A DNA stretch of 11,225 nt from UBA6544 sp049601975 (GTDB lineage Bacteria > Pseudomonadota > Alphaproteobacteria > UBA8366): the NCBI GenBank assembly GCA_049601975.1, contig JBMYRC010000130.1, positions 1 to 11,225 of the forward strand, in the 5' to 3' direction. This document shows, piece by piece, positions 1 through 5,626 of this stretch; the first letter of the stretch is position 1, and the number at the start of each line of letters is the position of its first letter. Made by a program: the position numbers and the translations under genes. Below the pieces are notes generated by a model, which was given only the letters and a program-made list of their open reading frames with translations, was not told the DNA's origin and searched no databases.

Positions 1-34
1 TACAGACCTCGTGGATCTGATGACGGCGGCCTAG
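1..34 (+). CDS. C-terminal tail of an upstream gene (partial)
   Basis: Frame 2 reads TDLVDLMTAA and then TAG at 32-34. The codons look like ordinary coding sequence, and the stop lies 29 bases before the likely ATG of the MaoC-like gene, which is normal spacing within an operon. Ten residues are too few to assign a family. It could be a chance open stretch, but an operon partner of the next gene is the simpler reading. Confidence 0.3.
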   Translation, partial: TDLVDLMTAA

Positions 35-63
35 CCGGTGTGGAATTCAGCAAGGATATTACC

Positions 64-555
64 ATGACATCGCGAACGCTCATACTGGCGGATTATGAGA
101 CGCTTGTTGGCACGGAATTGGCTGTGAGCGATTGGAAGTCGGTTGATCAGGCGCAGGTCAATCAATTTGGTGACGCGAGCTGGCATACCCATTGGATGCA
201 TACCGACCCGGAGCGCGCTGTGGCGGAAGGTCCGTATGGCGGCACGCTTGCGCATGGGTTCTTGATGTTGAGTTTTCTTTCGAACTTCATGGATACCTGT
301 AATTTAAGACCCTCGGATTCAACCTTCGCACTTAATTACGGGGTCGATAAAGTACGGTTCTTGGCACCGGTTATCGTCGGCGACGGTTTTCGTATTCGCG
401 ATCACATCAGGCTGCTTGAGGTGGAACGGCGACCGAAGGGGCTATTCACGCGCACGGCGCATGAACTCGAAATCGAGGGGACGGAAGGAATTGCGCTCTA
501 TGCGGAATACCTGACGCTCTGGATTCCCGAAGGACAAGAAAGCGCTGTCGCGTAA
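64..555 (+). CDS. MaoC/NodN-like hot-dog protein with altered catalytic Asp
   Basis: 163 residues, a single hot-dog domain of the MaoC/NodN dehydratase type, whose active members hydrate or dehydrate enoyl-CoA thioesters in the cytoplasm. The helix and loop 'HTDPERA' followed by 'GGTLAHGFLMLSFL' (about residues 50-75) and the later 'NYGVDKVRFLAPV' are family hallmarks. The ATG at 64 is chosen over the in-frame GTG at 40 because AAGGA at 52-56 sits 7 bases upstream. The family motif 'TGDHQWIH' aligns without gaps to 'SWHTHWMH': the catalytic His is kept, but the catalytic Asp position holds His and the preceding Gly holds Trp. The fold is secure, while hydratase activity is doubtful. It is followed 12 bases later by the transporter remnant, which has its own strong ribosome binding site (AAAGGAG, 554-560), so the two probably formed an operon. 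Confidence 0.87.
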   Translation: MTSRTLILADYETLVGTELAVSDWKSVDQAQVNQFGDASWHTHWMHTDPERAVAEGPYGGTLAHGFLMLSFLSNFMDTCNLRPSDSTFALNYGVDKVRFLAPVIVGDGFRIRDHIRLLEVERRPKGLFTRTAHELEIEGTEGIALYAEYLTLWIPEGQESAVA

Positions 556-567
556 AGGAGAAACGAT

Positions 568-1145
568 ATGCTCCAGGATAAAGCGGCGTCCGCGTTTAGT
601 ATTCTGATGGCGGGCTTCGTCATGGTGTTGGTATTGACCAACATCATCGGAGTGAAGCTGTTTCTGGCCTTTCCGGAGTTATTGCCAAATGGACTGTTTG
701 GGGAGCCGATCACACTGACGACTGGCATTCTCACCTATCCGATCACCTTTCTTTTCACTGATGTTGTCTGCGAAGTTTACGGACGTAAGCGAGCAAATTT
801 GATGGTCTACACTGGGTTTGTGATGAGTCTGCTCTCTTTCATCCTGGTGCAAATCGCTTTGGTGGTTCCCGGCTCGTCGGTTTGGCCCGCGGGAATCCAA
901 ATTTCGAAACAGTCGCGGCGATGCAAGCAGCATTTGATTCTGTCTTCACGCTGCCCGGCGTTCTTATCTTTGCATCGATGAGCGCTTATCTCGTCGCGCA
1001 ATTGATGGATGTGCGGCTTTCCATTTTTGGAAGCGTGTGACCCATGGCCGCCTTGGACACGCCGTTCATATACCTGGGCGTAGCATTATTACGCCGTTAT
1101 ATCGGTGCTGATGCCGTGGAGGAAGCGGCAGAAGAAGTGCTTTAA
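568..1145 (+). pseudogene. Broken VUT/YhhQ-family queuosine-precursor transporter
   Basis: The family consists of inner-membrane proteins importing queuosine precursors (preQ0/preQ1). The intact N-terminal part has an N-terminal membrane segment (near 'LMAGFVMVLVLTNIIGVKL') and the family core 'YPITFLFTDVVCEVYGRKRA', then runs into another frame after 'SSVWPA' and stops at 981. The correct continuation is present: 'NPNFETVAAMQAAFDS' and 'AYLVAQLMDVRL' in the next frame (shift at about 889-894). A second shift at about 1017-1021 restores 'FHFWKRVTHGR'. At about 1050 a third frame begins with 'LDTPFIYLGVALLRRYIG' and ends at TAA 1143-1145. From memory of the family, about 50 residues between 'HGR' and 'LDTPF' are missing, covering at least one membrane segment. 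Two single-base losses could be sequencing errors; the internal deletion could not easily be. The family is recognised with confidence; inactivation is inferred. Confidence 0.83.
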
Positions 1146-1148
1146 GTT

Positions 1149-2057
1149 TTAGCCTGTTGCGCGTTTAGCCTCGAACGTCTCGAAGAAACGTTTGCCGAGG
1201 CCTTTTTGATTTTCGTAAAGGGACCCGCCTTTGAGAGCGGCCGGATAGGGTAGGCGCACCGGGGCCGGTACCGTACGCGGTTGATTGGTCGGCTCACCCT
1301 TGACCATCAAATCGTAAAAGCAGTGATTAAATTCACCTTTTAATCCGACCAACGGCCAGGCGTCTGCCGCAGTGTATTCATGCAGCAGTAAGCGGCGCGC
1401 GCGATTTGACTCGTTCATTTCTGACCCATGGACCATGCGGACGTGATGAATGGTCATGTCGCCAGCCTTACCGGTCAGTTTCACAGCCTTCGAATAATCG
1501 ATTGCTTTTGCTTCGGGATCATCTGGTGACATGGCGCCACAGAAGTGGCCATCCGAGTGATGGTCGTAGGTCGGGCCCTTGTGACTGCCGGGGACGACCA
1601 ACAGAGGACCGTTAGATTCGTCGCAATCATCGAGCAGCAGACCGGTGGCGAGCACATCGTCATTGGTGTGGGGGTAAAAGGCCCAATCCTGATGCCATTC
1701 GACCGGCGCGCCATAGCCGGCGGACTTTAAATTCATCTTGCCGCCGTAGAGACGGACGTCGGGGCCAAGCAATTGTGCCACGATGTCGACGACATCTGGG
1801 TCACGGGCGATCTTGTCGAAGAATTCGAAATGTCGATACGGCTCCTTCAGACGGCGCACGCGCGGGGTCTGCGGAGAGTGGCTGTCCTCCAAATCGTAGA
1901 CGTTGTTGTGTTCCGTGATACCTGCGGCTTCCGCGACGATTTTATCGGTTTCCCGTCGCAAAGCATCCAGCTTCTCGCCAGTGATGACACCCCGGGCCAC
2001 GATGTATCCGTTCTCGTGGTAAGATTCGATCTCGTCTTGGGTTAATCGTGCGGCCAT
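1149..2057 (-). CDS. Phytanoyl-CoA dioxygenase (PhyH) family Fe(II)/2-oxoglutarate oxygenase
   Basis: 302 residues, usual length for bacterial PhyH proteins, which hydroxylate small organic substrates or acyl-CoAs using O2 and 2-oxoglutarate. The N-terminal 'LTQDEIESYHENGYIVARGVI' region is typical. The iron site is complete: His122 and Asp124 in 'EWHQDWAFYPH', and distal His210 in 'RMVHGSEMNES', followed by Arg219/Arg221 positioned to bind 2-oxoglutarate. The ATG at 2057 is chosen over an upstream start at 2150 because AAGGAG (2069-2064 on this strand) lies 6 bases before it and the longer form would overlap the divergent gene. It ends 3 bases from the transporter remnant (convergent) and is divergent from the SnoaL-like gene across 67 bases, so the two may share regulation. 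Substrate unknown. Confidence 0.9.
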   Translation of the reverse strand: MAARLTQDEIESYHENGYIVARGVITGEKLDALRRETDKIVAEAAGITEHNNVYDLEDSHSPQTPRVRRLKEPYRHFEFFDKIARDPDVVDIVAQLLGPDVRLYGGKMNLKSAGYGAPVEWHQDWAFYPHTNDDVLATGLLLDDCDESNGPLLVVPGSHKGPTYDHHSDGHFCGAMSPDDPEAKAIDYSKAVKLTGKAGDMTIHHVRMVHGSEMNESNRARRLLLHEYTAADAWPLVGLKGEFNHCFYDLMVKGEPTNQPRTVPAPVRLPYPAALKGGSLYENQKGLGKRFFETFEAKRATG

Positions 2058-2124
2058 GGAACACTCCTTCTCTCGGTTTAATTTAGTGCATGGAGGGCAT
2101 TGTGGGAAGATAGGGAGAGCGGAG

Positions 2125-2592
2125 ATGGAATTCGGAGCATTGATGCACAAGATGGTCGACGCGGCTTGTGCCGGTGACGGGGAAGAAGTGGCCGATTGTT
2201 TCGTCGAAGATGGTGTCTATGACGATGTCTTCTACGGCATATTCCAAGGCCGGGAGCGAATTGTGGATATGATCGGCAATTATTTTCACAGGGACGCCTG
2301 CAACTTCCGTTGGGATCTTCATGACCCGATTTGCGATGGGAATAGTGGTTATGTTCGTTATGTTTTCAGCTATGAATCGAAACTCAAGGGTTTTGAGGGA
2401 AACCGTACGATGTTCGATGGCGTCTCCATTGTGACGCTTCAGGATGGATTGATTGGTGTTTATAAGGAAATCGCGAATACCGCACCCGGATTACAGCGCA
2501 TGGGTTTCGGGGCTGAACGTCTGGGGCAGATTATTGAGAAACAAGGTTCGGAATTGGCAACGCGGGACGAATCGCGGGGCCACTTGAAATAG
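2125..2592 (+). CDS. SnoaL-like / NTF2-fold protein
   Basis: 155 residues with the layout of small cone-shaped NTF2-fold proteins: an N-terminal helix ('LMHKMVDAACAGDGEEVADCF'), the 'FVEDGVYDDVFYG.FQGRERIVDMI' strand-helix block at about residues 26-52, and then beta strands ('SGYVRYVFSYES', 'NRTMFDGVSIVTLQDG', 'IGVYKEIAN'). Relatives act as cyclases, isomerases or hydrolases, or have no known activity; no reaction can be assigned. The ATG at 2125 is preferred over an ATG at 2056 because AGGGAG (2112-2117) precedes it by 7 bases and the longer start would overlap the PhyH start codon. The last 25 or so residues are polar and probably lie outside the fold. It is divergent from PhyH, with the intergenic region too short for two independent promoters of full size, suggesting joint control. 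Confidence 0.72.
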   Translation: MEFGALMHKMVDAACAGDGEEVADCFVEDGVYDDVFYGIFQGRERIVDMIGNYFHRDACNFRWDLHDPICDGNSGYVRYVFSYESKLKGFEGNRTMFDGVSIVTLQDGLIGVYKEIANTAPGLQRMGFGAERLGQIIEKQGSELATRDESRGHLK

Positions 2593-2608
2593 GCCGTATA
2601 CAAGATGC

Positions 2609-2644
2609 AAAAAAATAGCGCGCGTATGTTTCGTCGCCGCTATT
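2609..2644 (-). terminator. Probable Rho-independent terminator
   Basis: Inverted repeat AATAGCG (2614-2620) and CGCTATT (2638-2644), extendable by a CG/CG pair past a one-base bulge, is followed on the minus strand by a run of seven T (2615-2609). Read on the plus strand, the tail after the hairpin is only 'CAGTTTT', so minus-strand termination is better supported. It lies about 185 bases beyond the stop of the M19-like gene, far for a gene terminator, which is one reason to suspect a separate transcript. It begins 22 bases after the SnoaL-like stop, so weak bidirectional use is possible. Confidence 0.42.
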
Positions 2645-2749
2645 CAGTTTTCCCAATTATTTGAATTGTTTCGGTCTAAGAGCCGAACTCTCTCGTTTTG
2701 GTCACTCTCGGGATAATATCCGTCCCGATGGGCACGTAGTCCTTAACGC
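2609..2749 (-). ncRNA. Candidate small RNA in a convergent intergenic gap
   Basis: On the minus strand, a CATAAT hexamer (2761-2756) predicts transcription starting near 2749. The next 140 bases hold consecutive hairpins: TCGGGA/TCCCGA (arms 2708-2713 and 2723-2728), TTCGG/CCGAA (2670-2674 and 2683-2687) and CAATT/AATTG (2654-2658 and 2664-2668). The series ends in a hairpin followed by seven T (2644-2609). No convincing reading frame is present. A TGTGA-N6-TCACA palindrome is centred about 41.5 bases before the predicted start, the spacing of a class II CRP-activated promoter. The parts are visible; the transcript itself is inferred. The hairpins are short, so the region could instead simply be a 3' flank with a terminator. 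It does not match any RNA family I recognise, including 6S, SRP RNA and tmRNA. Confidence 0.27.
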
Positions 2750-2759
2750 GGGCATATTA

Positions 2760-2774
2760 TGTCAGATCCTGACA
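2760..2774. promoter_or_regulatory. Palindromic operator-like site TGTCAG-ATC-CTGACA
   Basis: A perfect palindrome with 6-base arms (2760-2765 and 2769-2774) and a 3-base spacer. It overlaps the proposed minus-strand -10 hexamer at 2756-2761, where a bound protein would block RNA polymerase. I cannot name the regulator; the pattern resembles a dimeric helix-turn-helix operator. Confidence 0.35.
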
Positions 2775-2782
2775 AGTCACAC

Positions 2783-2798
2783 TGTGACGGCTGTCACA
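2783..2798. promoter_or_regulatory. CRP/FNR-family-like binding site TGTGA-N6-TCACA
   Basis: The sequence TGTGACGGCTGTCACA has both half-sites of the canonical CRP consensus with the exact 6-base spacing. By simple counting, ten fixed bases are expected about 0.01 times in a window this size, although I did not search for only one motif. A second overlapping palindrome, GTCACA-C-TGTGAC, covers 2776-2788. Outward-facing CATAAT hexamers start 29.5 bases to the left (minus strand, 2761-2756) and 28.5 bases to the right (plus strand, 2819-2824), so one site could activate two divergent promoters. The consensus is established for CRP; binding here, in an organism whose CRP-like proteins are unknown, is inferred. 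Confidence 0.42.
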
Positions 2799-2803
2799 AT
2801 TCG

Positions 2804-2824
2804 TTAACAAAAATTAACCATAAT
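2804..2824 (+). promoter_or_regulatory. CtrA-like motif overlapping a possible -10 hexamer
   Basis: TTAACCAT at 2814-2821 equals the octamer described for CtrA, the cell-cycle response regulator of alphaproteobacteria. It is preceded by another TTAA at 2804-2807, but with 6 rather than the usual 7 bases between the two. A CATAAT hexamer (2819-2824) overlaps its end and would drive transcription rightward from about 2831, antisense to the end of the M19-like gene. The motif is AT-rich and could occur by chance. Confidence 0.3.
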
Positions 2825-2827
2825 TTG

Positions 2828-3832
2828 TCAACGATGCCAAACCTCGCGATAAACCCGCATCCAATTAAGTCCGAGTACTTTTCGAATGTCGTCCTCGCTA
2901 AATTGACGTTCGACCAATCGATCGGTCAGGCGGTCTAGTGTACGAGGGGTCTCGATACCTTCCGGGAATTTATAAGGTGGTGGTGGATATTCCTCAGCCC
3001 GCCATTGTCCGGTCTCCAAACGGTTCCGATATCGCGCCATGGCCGTTTCGTCTTCTTCGACCGGATACTGGCCTTCATAATAGTCGATCCCAATTCCGGT
3101 ATGGTCGATACCGACGAGATCGGCTTTGTAGACGATGTCGTCGATGAAGTGATCGAGCGTCGGCTGCCCATCCCAAGTGAGAAAAGGTGGGAACCCGACT
3201 GTACCGACGATGCCGCCGCAGTCGGCGATAGCCTTGATCAATTCATCCTCGACATTGCGGCCGTTATTCTGCACGGCGCGGGCATTGGCATGAGTGATGA
3301 CGACAGGAGCGTTAGACGCTTCGACCGCATCCATGCTGGTACGATGTCCGGTGTGTGAGCAGTCAACCAAGAGACCCAAGGCATTACAGCGTTCCACCAA
3401 CCGAAGCCCGAAATAACTGAGCCCACTATCCGTTCGCTCGGAAGCACCATCGCCGACAAGGTTCTTGGTATTGTAGCAAAGCTGAACGACCCTAAGACCG
3501 GCTTCGTGATAGGCGTCGAGAAGATCGATTTCATCTTCAACGATGGCGGTTCCTTGGCAATGCAAGATCAAGCCGACCTTGCCTTCGCGTTTCGCCTGTT
3601 CGATGTCTTCGGCCTGGTAGACGATCAGCGCGTCATTGCGCTCGCGAACATAGCGGTGCCATCCACCAATCATCGCAAAGCCGCTGCGAGCGTTCCCGCT
3701 GGCACCGGTGATAGTCGGAGCAATCGCGGTGGCGCCGCCTTCGCGATACCAATCGAGATACTTGTGAATACGCGCGAGCGGACAAGTCGTATCGATGACA
3801 ATGGCGTCCGCGTGGAGCTCGGCCGCGTTCAT
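2828..3832 (-). CDS. Peptidase M19 (membrane/renal dipeptidase)-like protein lacking metal ligands
   Basis: 334 residues covering the whole M19 TIM-barrel. Family landmarks include 'GLRVVQLCYNTKNLVGDG' (about 112-129), 'GLSYFGLRLVERCNALGLLVDCSH' (137-160), 'ITHANARAVQNNGRN' (179-193) and the C-terminal 'VLGLNWMRVYREVW'. Active M19 dipeptidases bind two zinc ions through an N-terminal HxD, a bridging Glu and two His. Here the two later His remain (160 and 181), but the N-terminal 'DGHND' is 'DTTCP' and the bridging Glu position is Gln93. I recall a bacterial subfamily with the same losses, so this is probably a conserved variant rather than decay. No signal peptide or membrane segment is seen. 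Its ATG overlaps the TGA of the dioxygenase gene (ATGA), so the two are translationally coupled. Dipeptidase activity should not be assumed. Confidence 0.83.
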   Translation of the reverse strand: MNAAELHADAIVIDTTCPLARIHKYLDWYREGGATAIAPTITGASGNARSGFAMIGGWHRYVRERNDALIVYQAEDIEQAKREGKVGLILHCQGTAIVEDEIDLLDAYHEAGLRVVQLCYNTKNLVGDGASERTDSGLSYFGLRLVERCNALGLLVDCSHTGHRTSMDAVEASNAPVVITHANARAVQNNGRNVEDELIKAIADCGGIVGTVGFPPFLTWDGQPTLDHFIDDIVYKADLVGIDHTGIGIDYYEGQYPVEEDETAMARYRNRLETGQWRAEEYPPPPYKFPEGIETPRTLDRLTDRLVERQFSEDDIRKVLGLNWMRVYREVWHR

Positions 3833-4848
3833 AGCGTCGCGCTTTCTTTGCTGACCTTCGAGCTGCCGGGCACGTAAATATCGAGCAATCCTTGCGCCCC
3901 CCGGAGGCTCCTCGGGTTCTCAAGCCATAATCGGACGAGATGGCGGCGATTGTCCGGCGCATCACGGTATTCGCTGCGTGAATGCAGAATGACGAAATTG
4001 TTGACGAACTGCATGTCGCCTTGACGGAACGTCATTGCGACTGCCATGCCGGGGCGATGACAGAGCGCGTCGAAATAATCGAGGACCTCAATTTCTTGCG
4101 CACTCAGGCTCATGCCCTCATGGACGACCCAATCGATGGGATTGCGATTGTAACAGCAATGCAGCAGGTCGTTGTGAAAACTGAATATCGGAATGCGTTC
4201 AGCGGATACCGGTGCTTCCCCTGGATCGTGCTGTCCGCGTCGATGATGATAGAACCCACGCATCAGGGTTTCCGAATACTCCGGATGTTCCGCAAGAATG
4301 GTGTTGTACAGTTTGGTAGCGCTGAGAAGCAGGCTGGTGCCACCCTCGATCGGCTCGCCAAGGCACAGCAAACCCACCAGGTCCGCACCGTCGGAATGGA
4401 ACGGCAGCCTCTTGTTGCTCATATAGCCGCGCGACGTGTGATCGTAGGGCTTTTCCTTATCGATGACATCGACGACAGATTCGCCTTCATAATTCTGGAC
4501 CATCGCTTTGCCGAAGTAAGAGGCGACACCGCAGAACGCGACGAGGTTTTGTGCGTGGCTGTAATTCTCGGATGGCCAACCGCGCAGGACGAGAAAACCG
4601 CGGCCATGTTCGAGCGTCTCATAAGCCGCATCCAGAACCTGACGGAGTTCGCCAAGGGGAAAGTTATTGGGAGTGAGGTCGGGCAGCGCTAAATTCCGGG
4701 CGACGGCATTCTCCATCGCAGCTTCAAGTAAACGGATATGTGCCTCGCTTAGATTGACGACCCACTCTTCTTCGGCGTCAAAATCAGTCCCGGTCCATAC
4801 GTTCGCCTCTTCAATCGGGAGATACTGCGCTTGTGTCATGGCCACCAT
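3829..4848 (-). CDS. TauD/TfdA-family Fe(II)/2-oxoglutarate dioxygenase
   Basis: 339 residues. The family carries out O2- and 2-oxoglutarate-dependent oxidation of small substrates such as taurine, aryloxyalkanoates or carnitine precursors. The iron ligands are visible: His151 and Asp153 in 'LPFHSDGADLVG' and distal His289 in 'VNNFVILHSRSEYRD'. An Arg-rich 'NRRHLVRLWLEN' follows (301-306), matching the 2-oxoglutarate carboxylate-binding Arg. The long N-terminal region before the core is common in this family. Two starts are plausible, ATG at 4848 (MVAMTQ) and ATG at 4839 (MTQAQY), with neither preceded by a strong ribosome binding site. It is the first gene of a two-gene unit with the M19-like protein, joined by a 4-base overlap. 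The pairing suggests both act on the same substrate, perhaps a modified amino acid or amide, but this is inference. Confidence 0.88.
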   Translation of the reverse strand: MVAMTQAQYLPIEEANVWTGTDFDAEEEWVVNLSEAHIRLLEAAMENAVARNLALPDLTPNNFPLGELRQVLDAAYETLEHGRGFLVLRGWPSENYSHAQNLVAFCGVASYFGKAMVQNYEGESVVDVIDKEKPYDHTSRGYMSNKRLPFHSDGADLVGLLCLGEPIEGGTSLLLSATKLYNTILAEHPEYSETLMRGFYHHRRGQHDPGEAPVSAERIPIFSFHNDLLHCCYNRNPIDWVVHEGMSLSAQEIEVLDYFDALCHRPGMAVAMTFRQGDMQFVNNFVILHSRSEYRDAPDNRRHLVRLWLENPRSLRGAQGLLDIYVPGSSKVSKESATL

Positions 4849-4882
4849 CCCATGTGAGAGAGTTTACAATTTTTATATCGTC

Positions 4883-4944
4883 ATTCCCGCGAAGGCGGGA
4901 ATCCGGAATGGCACGTCTTTGCTAACTGGATTCCCGCCTTCGCG
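4883..4944. repeat. REP-like inverted repeat pair (ATTCCCGC-GAAG-GCGGGAAT type)
   Basis: The left unit is a hairpin, ATTCCCGC (4883-4890), GAAG, GCGGGAAT (4895-4902). A 17-base segment of it (4888-4904) recurs as its exact reverse complement at 4928-4944, with 23 bases between. This sequence type is a widespread dispersed repeat in proteobacterial genomes and yields the familiar spurious peptides 'VIPAKAGI' and 'SREGGNP'. It lies in the 184-base gap between the histidine phosphatase stop and the dioxygenase start, just upstream of the dioxygenase, where it could act as a terminator or affect RNA stability. Nothing else definite is seen in that gap. Confidence 0.85.
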
Positions 4945-5032
4945 TGATTGACAAATCCGAGGTAAACAAACCCCTAATCGAACGTTAGAATGACTATCGC
5001 TCTGTTCGCAGTGCCTTAAAGACGAACTTCTC

Positions 5033-5623
5033 TCAATCACCCACCGGAATTTCCTGGATACTGCCTTGCGAGAGTAGGAAGAAAGCATCTTGGGGTTCGG
5101 CGAGGCCAATAGCGTCGCCCGGGGCCATTTTGCCATAGAGTCCGCGGATGGCGCGGCCGGATGCACCGTGACTAATAGCGATTAGTTTTTCGTCCTCTGA
5201 GACATCTTTCAACCAAGTGCCGACACGTTCGGTCAGTAGAGCATAGCTCTCTCCGTTCGGCGGCTGAAATTCCCATTTATTCTCACGGCGTCGGTCGTAG
5301 ATGCCGGGCCATCGCTGCTCGATCTCAGGACGGGTATGTCCTTCCCAGTCGCCCCAACTGATCTCCATGATCCGCTCGTCGAAGGATATTTCGGAATGCG
5401 GGCGGCCGATGGCATCACATACAATTTCCGCCGTTTGCCGCGTGCGAGTGAGGGGACTGGCGACGAGTTTATATTCTTCAATTCCCGCGATCTCACGGTG
5501 CAGCGCCGCGCCCATGAGACGTGCCTGTTCTTGGCCTCTTTCCGTAAGCTCCGAATTCTTGTGTCCTTGCAGGCGGCCTTCGCGGTTCCAGACCGTCTCC
5601 GAATGTCGGCAAAGATATATCAA
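5033..5623 (-). CDS. Histidine phosphatase superfamily protein (phosphoglycerate-mutase-like)
   Basis: 196 residues, a single branch-1 histidine phosphatase domain that transfers or hydrolyses phosphate through a phosphohistidine. The catalytic His7 lies in 'LCRHSETVWN', where the usual RHG is RHS. The other active-site residues are present: Arg60 in 'ASPLTRTRQTAE', Glu87 in 'ERIMEISWGDWEG' and His152 in 'AISHGASGR'. The substrate (sugar phosphate, nucleotide or other) cannot be told. The start is TTG: the only in-frame codons after the upstream TGA are GCC and TTG, and the RHS motif sits at residues 6-8, so no later start can be used. The acyl-CoA dehydrogenase stop lies 3 bases upstream in the same frame, implying reinitiation after termination and one transcript. 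Confidence 0.9.
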   Translation of the reverse strand: MIYLCRHSETVWNREGRLQGHKNSELTERGQEQARLMGAALHREIAGIEEYKLVASPLTRTRQTAEIVCDAIGRPHSEISFDERIMEISWGDWEGHTRPEIEQRWPGIYDRRRENKWEFQPPNGESYALLTERVGTWLKDVSEDEKLIAISHGASGRAIRGLYGKMAPGDAIGLAEPQDAFFLLSQGSIQEIPVGD

Positions 5624-5626
5624 GGC

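Noticed and set aside
40..63. GTG at 40 as start of the MaoC-like gene
   Set aside because: AAGGA at 52-56 is correctly spaced for the ATG at 64, and the eight extra residues match nothing typical of the family.
2056..2124. ATG at 2056 as start of the SnoaL-like gene, and 2150 as start of PhyH
   Set aside because: Both would overlap the divergent partner; strong ribosome binding sites support 2125 and 2057 instead.
2593..2827. Chromosomal replication origin, because of AT-rich palindromes and a CtrA-like motif
   Set aside because: No DnaA boxes and no origin-associated genes such as hemE, parAB or dnaA nearby.
3982..4692. Long plus-strand open frame of 236 codons
   Set aside because: It lies opposite the dioxygenase gene, has no family features, and is explained by that gene's codon pattern.
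4948..4953. TTGACA on the plus strand as a -35 element
   Set aside because: No -10-like hexamer at the right distance and no plus-strand gene downstream.
5007..5030. GTTCG/CGAAC hairpin after the histidine phosphatase as a terminator
   Set aside because: Five-base stem, long loop and no T-run.
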